Positions 1 through 12,700 of a DNA stretch of 64,000 bases are shown one piece after another. Under the pieces are notes generated by a model. That model was given only the letters and a program-made list of their open reading frames with translations. It did no database searches and was not told the origin of the DNA. Position 1 is the stretch's first letter. Every line of letters begins with the position of its first letter. The translations under genes and the position numbers were made by a program. Location: NCBI GenBank assembly GCA_963971285.1, contig OZ020265.1, positions 260,001 to 324,000 on the forward strand, in the 5' to 3' direction. Origin of the DNA: Astropecten irregularis. Lineage: Eukaryota; Echinodermata; Asteroidea; Paxillosida; Astropectinidae.

Positions 1-133
1 GTTACTTATTCCAAATCAAGGTAACCACTGCAGCAATGTGATGCGGAGAAGCTAGTCCCTCACACTGAAACAAGACCTCTTCGTATTCAAATAGGACTGA
101 AAGTGAACCCTCTCACACTGAAAGGAAGCTCAT

Positions 134-658
134 CTATTAGAATTAGAATTAGAATTAGAGATTTTATTGTCTGCATAATAAAACAATACAGAAATTTTGT
201 TTCCATTGGCACATTTAAAATATATATATATATAAATACGTTCAAATATGAAAAACATTCCACAAAAATTAAAAAATTAAAATTACAAAAATTACACACT
301 TCAAAAGACGAAATATTCAAAGTATTAAAATCCACAAGAGCGAGCAACAAACACACAAATAATTACCCTATTTACGAACAACAAGAGTGTTGAATAAATG
401 AATGGAGTTGGGAACAAAGGATTGCCTATAAGGAGTAAGGTTTGTACGAGGAACACAACGTCTAAAACCAGATCTATTAAAAACAAAACAGTCAAACAGA
501 GGATGAGTTGGGTCAGACAGAATAAAATGTACTCTAGATATTGCACGTTCCAGGGAAATTTGGTCATATGTTGGCAGGGTGAGACCTACAGAGCGCTGGG
601 CCATTTTACGAATGCGCTCAAACCTGTCCCTATTTTTTTGCGAAAGTGAACCATACAC
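134..658 (-). mobile_element. 3' end of a non-LTR (LINE) retrotransposon, fragment
   Basis: The minus-strand reading frame at 368-658 resembles the region after the reverse-transcriptase core of CR1/L2/RTE-like LINEs: an R..R.AQRSVGL segment, then HPLFDCF, then RTNLTPYRQSFVPNSIHLFN. This basic tail with an SFVP..I.LFN ending is familiar from LINE open reading frames. The catalytic RT motifs are absent, so it is a 5'-truncated copy. Downstream on the minus strand the copy ends near 134-158 in a short hexamer tail (GAATTA repeats on the plus strand), as expected for a LINE 3' end. Family assignment is an inference from general pattern. Confidence 0.7.
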
Positions 659-727
659 ACTGACTATGTTAAAAGTAACAATGCTCTGTATTATAGTTTG
701 ATAAAATAAACGTAAAATTGTCCTATC

Positions 728-3700
728 TCACCTAATCTCAATAATCTCTGGCACTTCTCCTAACTCACCATTGTCCAGGCATCCAAAGGCGCCCACCCTC
801 AAGGCAACGACGCCTCTCCAATTAGTTGGTATTATCCTCACGAACCTGGCTCTGATGGGAGGATCAAGAGGCACCGTTTTGACGCAATGAGCTTCTCCAT
901 TACCTCGATAGTCCTGAAATGTAAAACACGTCGGTGGGTTAGGAGGTGTACTGGTGGTTTCTCCATGCAAAGCTACACAAATTTAGGTTAACAAAGGCAA
1001 CAATGGGAGACTTTGGAAAATCGGTCTTCAAGTCAACAGCGCACGCCCACGCACGCATGCTCACAATTGCGCGCGCATGCTCAGAGATAGCAAAACGAGA
1101 CTTCAGTCGACGTCTCAAAAGTCTCCTATTGGACAGTATGGCTATCAGTTATTGGCACATCTATGCAGACATCTGGCGCATTTGCCTCATACAGACGTGA
1201 CAGAACAGAGATAGAAAGGGCACATCAGGATTGTTAAATATGAACCCGAGAAGTGAGAAGTGTCATAAGGCTCCTTTTGAAAGCAGCACTTTGGTCTCTT
1301 TCTTGGTCTGAATCAAGGAAAGGCAGCACCCAAGTGTTAGAGTACTAACAGACATCAACTTTACTTTGATATGACTTGAAGGCCTGGTCTACTTCCAAAC
1401 TCTAACCCTATCAGAGCCGAAAGGAACTGAGAGGAACCCCGATGAGCCCACAGGAGCCCACAGAAGTCGACATAAGCTCAGAGGAGCCCATGGGATCCCA
1501 GGGGTGTCTGGGACGCCCGGAGGAGCCTAGAGGAGCCCAGAAGAGCCCAAATGAGACCAGATGAGCCCAAATGAAGGTAGAGGAGCCTAGAGGAGCCTAG
1601 AGGAGCCCAGAGGAGCCAGAGGAGCTCAGAGGAGCCCAGATGAGCTCAGAGGAGGTAAGAGGAGCCTATAGGAACCCACGAGCCCAAAGGAGGCCAGAGG
1701 AGTCCATATGAGCCCATAATGAGCCCCGGTGGACTCCAGGGAGCCCAGAGGAGCCCAGACGAGACCAGATGAGCCCAAAGGAGGTCAGAGGAGCCTACAG
1801 GAACCCAGACGAGCCCAAAGGAGCCCAGAGGAGCCCATGGGATCCCAGGGGTGTCTGGGAAGCCCGGAGGAGCCTAGAGGAGCCCAGATGAGACCAGATG
1901 ATACCAGATGAGCCCAAATGAAGGTAGAGAAGCCTAGAGGAGCCCAGAGGAGCCAGAGGAGCTCAGAGGAGCCCCGATGAGCTCAGAGGAGGTCAGAGGA
2001 GCCTATAGGAACCCAGACGAGCCCAAAGGAGGCCAGAGGAGTCCATATGAGCCCATAATGAGCCCCGGTGGACTCCGGGAAGCCCAGAGGAGCCCAGACG
2101 AGACCAGATGAGCCCAAAGGAGGTCAGAGGAGCCTATAGGAACCCAGACGAGCCCAAAGGAGCCAAGAGGAGCCCTGCCCAGGGGAGCCCAGAGAAGTTG
2201 AATATTTCCATAATGTACCTTAACAGGCCACCAGATCCGACCTTCCTCGCTATACGTCACATTGAAGGATATCACCCAGTAGGGCGCCCTCTCTCCGGCT
2301 CCCTGTACAGCCAAAGCCGTTACGATCATTCTTTCGCTAAAAGTCACCTGCAGCCACTCGGTCGAATTTCTCGTAACAGGGCGCCACCAAGAGTCTGAAT
2401 TCAAGAATGCGTTGGCTGGGTTGTGGCTCTCGTCATACATGCTGGAAGCGGTCATGTTGAGATTCGTGGAGATTTGAAACGGGCAAGAGTCTGTCATATT
2501 AATGTATAGAAGGAATACGAACATATTAGCATATTCAATGTTCTTTCAAACACTACATACATAATAATGCATACACGTCCATACATAATGATATTAAAGG
2601 TATAGTACAGGATTGGTAACATACCCAAACAGAAATGTTCACAGATTTACGTATAACTTTCAGGGTATGAAGATGGTGCTGGTAGAAACACACCGTTACA
2701 ATATTTCCGCCTGAAAATGGTGTATTCATCCAAAAATTAGTAAAACAAAGACCGAAAACAGTTTTGATCTATCTCGGGGTAAGATCAAAACCATTCTTAA
2801 TGTTTTAAAAGAAAATTTAACTCGGGTTTTCGCTTTTTTTTCGTGACTCGGACGTCTGATATGTACATGTTGGATCAGACAAAGTGCGAGTGCTGTTCTG
2901 TGACCTTTACCAATTATGTATTATACCTTTAAGTGAGGACCACTGGAACTATGTATTATAAATTGTGTATGGATATAGAGAGTACAGTGGAATGCCACTA
3001 TAACGAACACCGCTATACCGAACAATTTGCTATACCGAACATCATCCTTGCTTCCAAACTTATGTGTACAATACATACCAAATATGGTTCTTTAAATCAC
3101 TATAACGAACGACCACTATAACTGACATTATCTGTCAAAATGTACTTACTAAGGAACGATTTTGCGAAGTAGGCGTCGCAGACTGAAAGAAAATTGATTG
3201 AAAGAAACAGTTAAGCACTAAATGAGGTACAAAAAAGGCGATTTAACCTAGCTGACTCAAATGTTATAAAAATTGTTACTCTAAGAGACAGACGTTGTAA
3301 CTTGTAACCAAATTCAGCATTTTTGTAATCTTTCCAGATAAAACAAGATACATCTCTCAATTTTTTTTTTAAATCAAATTCAAGCTATTTGTAAATGATC
3401 ATGTTGGCCGACGGCAAACAGCATAGTGTTTTGTGCACAAAGGTTTTACTTTGGTAAGCGAGACCTAGCACATTATTCCTCGCCAAACATAAGAATTTCA
3501 CCTCACTTTGTGCTTTCGGGCATTAAAATTGGGGTTTGGACGCAATGTGAAGCTACAAAATAATATATAATAAATTGCCTGAATTTAATGTTCATAGCAT
3601 TTTCCTGCGACTTTTGGAAAGTTTTTGAACAATCGCCGTACTTAAAGCGTGTACAAACGTTTTAAGGTGACTGATTGTATGCTGCCCTCTATCGACAGCC

Positions 3701-6700
3701 CGCTCCAAAAGTCTCTCATTGGATTTAGTACGAAACAGAGATTCTAACATTCCAAAAAAAGGTTAGAAAGTAAAATTTGTTTGATCAGATACCACTCGCT
3801 TTTTCCACCATGTGAACTCAATTTGTAGTGTGTGGTTCTGAAAAGAACCGGAGGTTTGACGACGTTTCAAACAGAATGCTATGTTCGTCTTCGGGAGAAG
3901 AACAGACGAACCATGCACACTGTTCGAAACGTCGAGATAAGCCTCTGGTTCCTCTCATTCACATACACTCCAAAAAAATCTTCACTGCAATCTTTTAATT
4001 TATGGTACTTTCACCATGCATAGCCCCAAGACGGGAGATTCGCAAAAGTGCGCCACCATGAGTTTGCAACGCGTTGGCCAATCACAACGCGCAGAATTAA
4101 TTTTGTCAACAAACTTTGGAAAGATGAAAGTTTGTCGACAAATTGGCTAACGCATTGCAAACTCATGGTGGCGCACTATTGTGAAACGCCCGTATTCTTA
4201 CATGTAATACACGGGTTTACACTTCCAAAAGTGCGCATGCGTGATAGTGCCTCGTTTCGAAGTCGCGATAAAAACCGCAGAAGTGTAAACACGTGTATTG
4301 TCTTCGACAATGGACGGGCTTACACTTCGAAAAGTGCGCATGCGTAGAAGTGCCTCGTTTTGAAGTTGCGATAAAATCCAAGATGGCCTCCGAAGTGTAA
4401 ACCCGTGTATTAATTTGCCCAATACACGGGTTTACACTTCCAAAAGTGCGCATGCGTGATAGTGCCTCGTTTTGAAGTTGCGATCAAAATCTAAGATGGC
4501 CGCCATGGTATAAACCCGTGTATCAAGATTTCAAAAACTCCCTTTTATCGATAATGTTAATTACGATTTACTTGTATCGATTCTCGTGAAGAGATCTATT
4601 GATGTACCCCTCCATGGGTTATCCACAAGATCCAGCGAATGGATACTTTCGTTAGTCAGAATGCAACGTCGATCTGTATGTGGCCATAGCTCACGATACT
4701 CAAAGGATCGGCATACAAAGCTGGTCTCCTCTAGACACGAGAGGGCGCACTCTTCGGCTGTGGTGTCGAAGCCTATGACGTACTTCCGGTTGTGGCCTCT
4801 GATGTAGACGCGAACAGCTCGTATGAATTTAATTAAAGCATCAGTCTTACCTATGGGTGCCAAAATATCACAAGGATTACACCAATTCTAAAATATTGAG
4901 CCTGCTTTAAAATTTAAAGGCCTAACATTTAATGTAATATCATACTTTGGTATTTATCAAATAAAAAAGTACAGATTCAAGGGCAAAAATATCAAGACAG
5001 ATACAGTAACAGTCATCTGTGAAACTTGCAGTCCCATACGGTGCACACTTTTTGAGAAAACAGTGAAAAACGGCCACAGTATTTCTTAAGTCTTTTCTCT
5101 TTTATGTTTGATCTTTTAAAAAGATCAAAAATGTTTTCGGTCGTTGTTTTACTAATTTCTGGATAAATACACCATTTCAGGCGGAAAAAATTTAACGGTA
5201 TGTTTCTGCCACCACCATTTTCATACCCTGTAAGTTATACGTAAATCTGTTAAATTGCTGTTTTGGTCTCTTACTAAAGTATGATACTACCTTTAAATGT
5301 AACCGTCTATTTTTTCAAACAAATGATTTAGTTGTAATTTTAATGCTTACTTACACTGGGTAATATCAGAACAGAAGTTTCTTTGTGTGATATTAGTGTC
5401 AGGATCTCTGTAGAAACACCAGGGACTGGAACTATTATCAGGATTACGACAGAAGTTCACATCCAACCCTGGTAAAAGAATCAAACAGTTACCAAAATGT
5501 AATTTTCAAAACTCATCAAGTTACAATCCGAAAAAAGGTCGATATAAAAGAAATCAACATCGTATGGAGTTTCGCGGTATGGTCTTGGGCTGCCAATTTC
5601 ATAGAGCTACTGAAGCACCAAAATTAGCTTAAGCACCAAAAACCGTGACAGAACAAAATCAGTATGCCAGCCAAAACTCCTTATGAATTTTATGCCCAGG
5701 AAACAATGGCTGAATACAAGTCAACATCACATGAAAATTTGGTTGGTAATCCTGTTTGATCAAGGAAGACTACATGCTTAAGCAATGTTTGTGCTTAAGC
5801 AGCGCTATGAAATTGACCCCTGGTGTGTCATACTTAAGATTTTATAGTCAATCTACAAATAGTGGGTTCGACTCCAGCCATGGGTTGGTGGTGCTTGCAT
5901 CCTTGGGCAAGATGCTTTGTATGGTCACGTTATTGCTCCTCTTCACCCAGGTGTGAATGGGTAGCAGTGAGGGTAGAGATGGCTTTGTGCATGATTAGCC
6001 CTTGCGTGTCTTACAGCAGCTGGCCGCTGGGGCTGCTATGTATACTCCCCAAGGAGTTTCACTGACGCTTTGCGATCATCGCTAAAGCCTAAATCCATCG
6101 CTACACGGAGAATCAATCGTAAAGTAGCCATCTCATATCAAGTGTGATAGCGATGATCGCAAAAGACGACTTAATAGTGAACTCGACCCCTGGGGCCAAA
6201 ACTAAGACTTTGCGATTATCGCAAAAGCCCAAATCCATCGCTAAACGGAAAATCCCTACGCAAAGTAGCGATCGATTTTCCGTTAAACAATGGATTTGGG
6301 CTTTAGCGATAATTGCAAATAAAGCGTCATGGCACCTGCGTTATAAGGCTGTGTCCCAATTCTTTGGCTGCGACCGCAAATAACACACAAGTCTATGGAA
6401 ATGGCTACAGTCACTGGCTAGTGGCTGCCATAGGTACATGCGTAACTTGCAGCCGCAGCCAGAGAATTTGGACACGGCCATATTGCGCGCCATGACCATT
6501 TATTAATGAGTGCATTATTTTAGCGCCCACCAAATTTATGTAAGCCATAATCTTATTTCTATTGTACAGAAATAGCACTTGTATTACCTTCAGAAGAAAT
6601 CGACTCTTGTTTGAGTAGTTCAATGGCTGATGAATCATTCCAAGGTAGACAGGCAAATCCCGAGGCAGTAAACATGGCAGCATCGCTGTATGTGGTACCA

Positions 6701-9700
6701 GTTCCATTCATACAACCTGCATGGACTGCAAGTATGAAGTATAGAAACAGCATGTTTACCAAACAAACAAACACCCCCAACAGCCCCACCTCTTGAGAGT
6801 GCACCCAAGTAAATAGTCCCAAAATTAAGCACTCCATTTATTATAAATGAGAGAGTTGTGAGAGCTATGAAAATGATGCATTGAAGAAATATGGCACTGG
6901 GCCTCCTGCCTGGACTCTGGGCTTCCATTTGTGACCATGTGTGATGCAATTGGGTGAGAAAGTGGGTCTATTTCAGCCGCTTTGCAGAGGGATGTATTTT
7001 TTTTTTATTACAATAAAACATCGCTTGACCATGGTTTAAAATGAAACTCGGATTTGTAAAAGAATTGCCCAGTACATACGAAACGAAAGTAAACTCAACG
7101 AAAAGTGTGTAATAAAGAATACAAAAATCTAAAACATTTTGTCGGACAAAATGGCTGCAATTTGTCGAACCTTAAATAACGCAATGTGATTAGTTAATTT
7201 GTCAAGGGCGTGGCCTACTGGATCCTGGACCAATGAAATCTGACTAATGTGTTGAAGAAGTGTGCATTCGTTTAGCTCCCCATGGTCGACACCAGTCAAC
7301 CTCTTCCCATTATCTCGTTTCTTTTGTGCAGTAAAACACGATCATTCCCAGTAAGGGCTGACCCGTGTTAGCTAAACGAATGCACCCTTTATGGTAATGA
7401 TATTAATTATACTCACTATTGCATGGCTCAACTCTACAGTGGTCCAATACGACGCCATTAGATGACTGGTAATAACAAGAGGGCGCCCTTGATGCGTTTT
7501 CAATAGATCGGCAATGGTTCTCCACAAACTCTTACATAATACAATAAGAACCATAAGTGTTCATTATTTTATCAGGAAATTGAGCAGAACTTGGCTCTGT
7601 ATTTATAAATCAACCCTATTCCATTAATAACAACTGAAATGATTATCAAACATTATTTCGTTTGACCTAGGAATTAGAAATGATGGCCAAGAATTACTAA
7701 ATAATTTGACCAAAAGCAATCAACTGACAGTCCTGAAAACCATATTTTCTTAGTAAAAAGAGCAAATTTTGTTTAACGGTTTTTACGTGCACTTTGTCAC
7801 CTCAATCGGGGTGTCAACAATCGTCAACAATCCGCCCTTTTCTTCTCAAAACCGCACCCTTTTCAGTCTTCACAAAACCGCACCCTTTTCAGTCTTCTCA
7901 AAACCGCACCCTTTTTTAATCTTCTCAAAACCGCACCCCTTTTCAGTCTTCTCAAAACCGCACCCTTTTCAGTCTTCTCAAAACCGCACCCTTTTTAAAT
8001 CTTCTCAAAACCGCACCCCTTTTCAGTCTTCTTAAAACCGCACCCCTTTTCAGTCTTCTTAAAACCATATCCCTTCTTCAGTCTTCTTAAAACCGCACCC
8101 TTTTCAGTCTTCTCAAAACTGCACCCTTTTTCAGTCTTCTTAAAACCGCACCCTTTTCAGTTTCTTAAAACCGCACCCTTTTCAGTCTTCTCAAAACCGC
8201 ACCCTTTTCAGTCTTCTTAAAACCGCACCCTTTTCAGTCTTTTTAAAACCACATCCCTTCTTCAGTCTTCTCAAAACCGCACCCTATTTAAATCTTCTCA
8301 GAACCGCACCCCTTTTCACTCTTCTCAAAACCGCACACTTTTTTCAATCTTCCCGAAACAACACCCTTTTTTAGTCTTCTCAAAACCAATTTTGTTTTCA
8401 GCATGCACGTATCCACATGGCTCGAACGCAGGCTTTATATACATGTAGTGGGTATTAAGCATAAGCAATATGGAGTCAAATGTCTGACATTTGCATGTTC
8501 TGCCAGTTAAATTGCTACGACCTCGTTATTGAGACAGAAAAGGCTTTCAAGCAGAACTCTAAATCTCCCTCAGGTTTAAATTGCTCTTTGTCGGCGGTAA
8601 CCAGAAACGTTCGCGGAGTAAATGGGATTTAAAGTCAACAAGAAAGAGGGTTTTGAAAGATTGGTTTTAAGAGAAAGGATGATTCGGGACGTTTTTACAA
8701 TGTTGCTTCTTTTAGCTTTGTAGGTCGTAGATTTATACTGACATTGAAACTGGCGTTCAATTAAAATGTGATATTTCCCATGAGCTGTGTGCCTTTTAAA
8801 AACAAAAGCCACTTAGGCAAAACATGTAGGGAAAATGTCTGCAAATTTGCTGTCATTTTTGAAAGAGGAAAAGGGCATAATTATGCTTAAAGCTATCTTG
8901 TTTACGATGGCTTATGGGAACAAGATGGACAATAGCATTAAAAATTGATTTGAAAAAGCAATTCCATTTTACAATCCTCATAAAGACGGTGAAATGAGAT
9001 CGCTAATACACAAATGTATGTCTTGTTTTTGACAAAACAAATAATGGGACAAAAAAACAGTACATGTAAAAGGGATAAGAAAAGCTAGTGTGAAGTTACG
9101 GCCTTTTTATTATTAACAGTAAACAAAATTAATTTGAAATTATTAATAATTAATGATAAATTATGCAAGGGAATGATGAGTATAATAAGCATGTATAATC
9201 CATTCCCTTTATGTGAAAATTAATTTATAATATCATTGGGTATGCAAAGCGTCTTGCCCAAGGACTCAAGGACCACTAGCCCCTGGCTGGATTCGAACCC
9301 ACGATTTGTAGATTGGCAACAAGACTTTGAGTACGACAACCCGACTATTTGGCCAAGGAACACATGAATATTACTGGTGCATAGTAGTGTAGACACGTTC
9401 TCAGACCTGGGGGGCCGTTGATCGTGTAGTTGGTCATGCTTCCATATAGCTTACGTTTGTGCACAAAATATTTTTTTTATATATATAAAAAGTGAAAACC
9501 TGGGGGGGGGGGGGTTGCAACCCCCTAGCATGGGTGTCGATCCCGGGGGGATCAATATTTGAGGTTGGGGGATGGTGTGTATTATCATTTCCCCCCCCCC
9601 CCCCCCCATAATATGAGGTTAAATGTCATTTAAGTTTATTACTATAGAAATATTACTTGATCCTAATTGTTGTTTTTTTCGTGTCTTCGCAGTGAATTTA

Positions 9701-12700
9701 TACGTTTAATATCGTGTTTAAATGCTCTAAAATGCGACTTTCGGCTCTGTTTTTATTAAAAATTCCCTGGTTTGGGAGGGGGTATCCCACTTCCCACAGC
9801 CTCCCCCGAATCATGAAAAGAAATCGACACCAGTGCCACCTAGCCCCCGGGATCTACGCCCATGCTGGTGCATGACTTTGTACTGCTATAACAAGCTAGC
9901 TCAATTTATTCACGTGCCCATAATGAATCTGGACGTCCTAGTGTAATGTTCAACTTGGTACTTGTTATCAACACAGAAATTGGAAATAAGCTTCCGAATC
10001 TCGGAGGAAATCAGGAATAAAATGATGAACTTGCAGCAGCGATGTAGTTTGGCCGTCATATGGGCTGCACAAATTCCGCATGGGAATTCTGCCCGAGAGT
10101 ACAGGTAGTAATTGTATTTATTATTATTATTATTATCATTTATTCAGCCATCACAAACATGAACAACAATACAAAACAATACTTCCAGATGGGCTTGGAG
10201 CAACAAAAGCAAATTAATTACTGTGATCCTAAGACCTGCTGCCCCCTGCTGCAAATGAATGATAAACAACAGCGAGTTGTGTTTAAAGGTCATCTTTCAT
10301 TATTTCCTTTTTTTATTAACGATTTTTTTTCACTTCTATTATGCCATATCGTTTACTTCGATCAACATTGAAATGTGCATATCAGGTGGTAGTTTAAAGG
10401 TAGTATCATACTTTGGTAAGAAACAAAAACAGAAATGTTCACAGATTTACGTATAACTTAAAGGGTATGAAGATGGTGATGGTAGAAACATACCGTTAAA
10501 ATATTTCCTCCTGAAATGGTGTATTTATCCAGAAAATGTTTTTAAAAGATCAAAAATAAAAGAGAAAACTACTTTAGAAATACTGTTGCTGTTTTTCACT
10601 GTTTTCTCAAAAAATGAGCAACATATGGGACTGAAATTTTCACAGATGACTGTTACTGTATCTTCCTTGATATTTTGGCCCGTGAATCTGTATTTCTTTG
10701 ATAAAAACCAAAGTATGATATTACCTTCAAGTTTATTGAGCTTAGTTTCCGCACTTATACAACATTTCGGTTCTTAAAGGTTTACTGTAATCAAAACGCA
10801 TATGAAGATAAATAAATCTGTATTGTTATAAAACTCAACATGTCTATCATTGTTTGTGCAAAAAATATTGTATATAAGAAAAATGAAGTATTTTAGACCC
10901 ATAATTTAGCACCCCACTTTTCGCGAAGAAAAACCTTGCTTACGTCACATGCAGAATGCCACGCAGTATACTGTTTGGAGAGCCTATACTAGTTCTGTAG
11001 GTGACGTCACTCGGTTTTGTTGTGTGGATCGGTTCCAAGGGCGACTGATTTTTTTAACTTTTGGGTCAAAAGTAAGCACTTACATAAATTGACATGGTCA
11101 TTAATGATGTATTAAGCAATAATTTAAAGCACTTTCACCGCTTTCCAAATTTTGATTACTGTAAGCATTTAAAACAGTTGTATAGCCATTGGCAAACGTC
11201 TCTTACGTTCCTCCAGTACATATTTTCTTTACATTTACTTTAATATAGAATTATTATTTAGGTCGCCTCGAACCATGGTTATTATTTGGAACATCTATGC
11301 AATTTGTCTGCGCACTCCAAATACATGTAATTATGGAATTTTGCTGCATGGCCATTGTCTTTCATTAATTATCGTACCAGCAGTTTATCAAAGGCGGCTG
11401 AACTTGCATTTGTATCTATTTCAAAAAATGTTGGTTCTGTTTTATTTTTTTTTATAGCACACCATAAAAAGATACTGGCCATTATTTTACACACGATCAA
11501 CAAATAAAAATTACTGACCGTTACTTTACGCACGTTCAAACGTTCAACAAATAAAAAAAAATTACCACACACCGATACAAATTTGTAAGGGTATAATTTA
11601 GCCATATAAGTATTTTTAGAGGTCATCTTTCAAATAGCGTTGAGACAAAATTTAGGAAAATCTTAATTTGGTAGAAAATATAATCGTCAATACGTCGTGT
11701 GGGTAGTCATTGTTCTTTGATAATTCATAATTTCTATCAAGGTTGTGTTTGTTTTTTAATATGAATTCAAGTTCGTATGTAACTGATATTGGGCTCGAGG
11801 CGGTGACAAGACATTTTTGCCAAGCTCTGCCAAAATGAGGTATATAACACAATTTCTCAGAATCAGGCACATAGGAACATTGTGAGCAGTTTATCGTTAA
11901 GCTCAGATTTACTGCAAGTAATCTTTAGACTTTTCATTTCCTTTGACACCTTCAATCCTCCATTAATAAGGCAGGAATCGTCCAAATAAAACCAAGGCTA
12001 GCAAACTAACCAATGGGAGACTTTGGAGAACCGGTCTTCAAGTCAACAGCGCACGCACGCGCAAAACAACGCGCGCATGCTCACAATTGCGCAGGCATGG
12101 TTTGCGCGTGCCCTGTTGACTCAAAACCGATTCCCAAAAGTCTCCCATTCACCAACAGACAAACAAACAAGCAAAACCAATTTCAAATGTGTGACTTATG
12201 ACTCATTTTCTTAGAGCCAGTCACATTTTTAAAATGCTTAGCGTTCCACTTACCTACATCCGGGTAGTCTAGGGGGTTGAATTCCTGCTTACTGATGTTG
12301 GACCACGGTAAGCATGGCGAGCAGCCTCCTAGCCGTGGACATGCACTGGAGAAATTGCCGTGATACTCCAGAGTCACAGGATTGTAGCAATCCAGATAGG
12401 TAGCTGCATGTAGACAAAAACATCATTTTCAAGTTTTTCGAATTACGTTTTCTTTTTTGGGTTTTTCTCTTTTAACATTTTTCAATGGTTTAAAGGGCAT
12501 GTACAACATTGGTAAAGGTGACAGAGCAGCTGCAGGCTGCTCATAATTTGATTTGTCAAGTAATAAAAACAAATCTATGAAAATGTCAGCTCAATTGATC
12601 ATTGGAAACAGTAGAAAACGACGAAAATCACTTCAATTGTTATCGAAATTGTGTGGAAATAGCTACCTGTATTTGAAATCTAAGTTAACAAAGAAAAATT

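Larger units (their letters stand above)
769..2490 (-). other. F5/8C (discoidin) domain (exons 2219-2490 and 769-913)
   Basis: The protein starts with CPFQIS, runs through SSMYDESHNPANAFLNSDSW, TEWLQVTF, VTALAVQG, YWVISFNVTYS, and in the second exon ARFVRIIPTNWRGVVALRVGAFGC. This is the usual discoidin layout of about 145 residues, with first and last cysteines and the R-F-V-R-I-x-P strand. The split falls between codons (phase 0). F5/8C domains bind membrane phospholipids or extracellular ligands. The intron between the two exons carries the GAGGAGCCC array. Confidence 0.88.
5355..6725 (-). other. Kringle domain 2 (exons 6588-6725 and 5355-5468)
   Basis: Canonical kringle of about 80 residues: CMNGTGTTYSD, then GFACLPW, then NFCRNPDNSSSPWCFYRDPD, then NFCSDITQC. 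All six cysteines and the NFCRNPDN..PWC signature are present. The acceptor at 6726-6727 and the GTAATA donor after 6588 bound exon 1. The acceptor at 5469-5470 and the GTAAGT donor after 5355 bound exon 2. Phases are 2/1 on both sides. Confidence 0.9.
7417..12403 (-). other. Kringle domain 1 (exons 12254-12403 and 7417-7530)
   Basis: The first half carries a YHGNFS segment and CLPWSN, matching the kringle Y-x-G and C-x-x-W signatures, with extra cysteines before it. The second half reads ENHCRSIENASRAPSCYY, then DHC, then EPC, parallel to the kringle ENYCRNPD..PWCY..YC..PQC pattern but with serine where most kringles have the second tryptophan. The second exon is 114 nt, the same as in kringle 2. 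This is a divergent kringle; the fold call rests on cysteine spacing and its match in exon structure with the next domain. Confidence 0.72.

Noticed and set aside
1001-1200. 84-residue plus-strand frame
   Set aside because: Covers a short inverted-repeat element with a mirror copy at 12009; not coding.
7825-8395. CRISPR-like array of spaced repeats
   Set aside because: Repeats are contiguous without unique spacers and degenerate gradually. This is an ordinary minisatellite in a eukaryotic intron.
10060-10371. 103-residue frame with a hydrophobic isoleucine run
   Set aside because: The isoleucines come from an ATT repeat at a retroelement tail, and the rest is unlike any protein I recognise.
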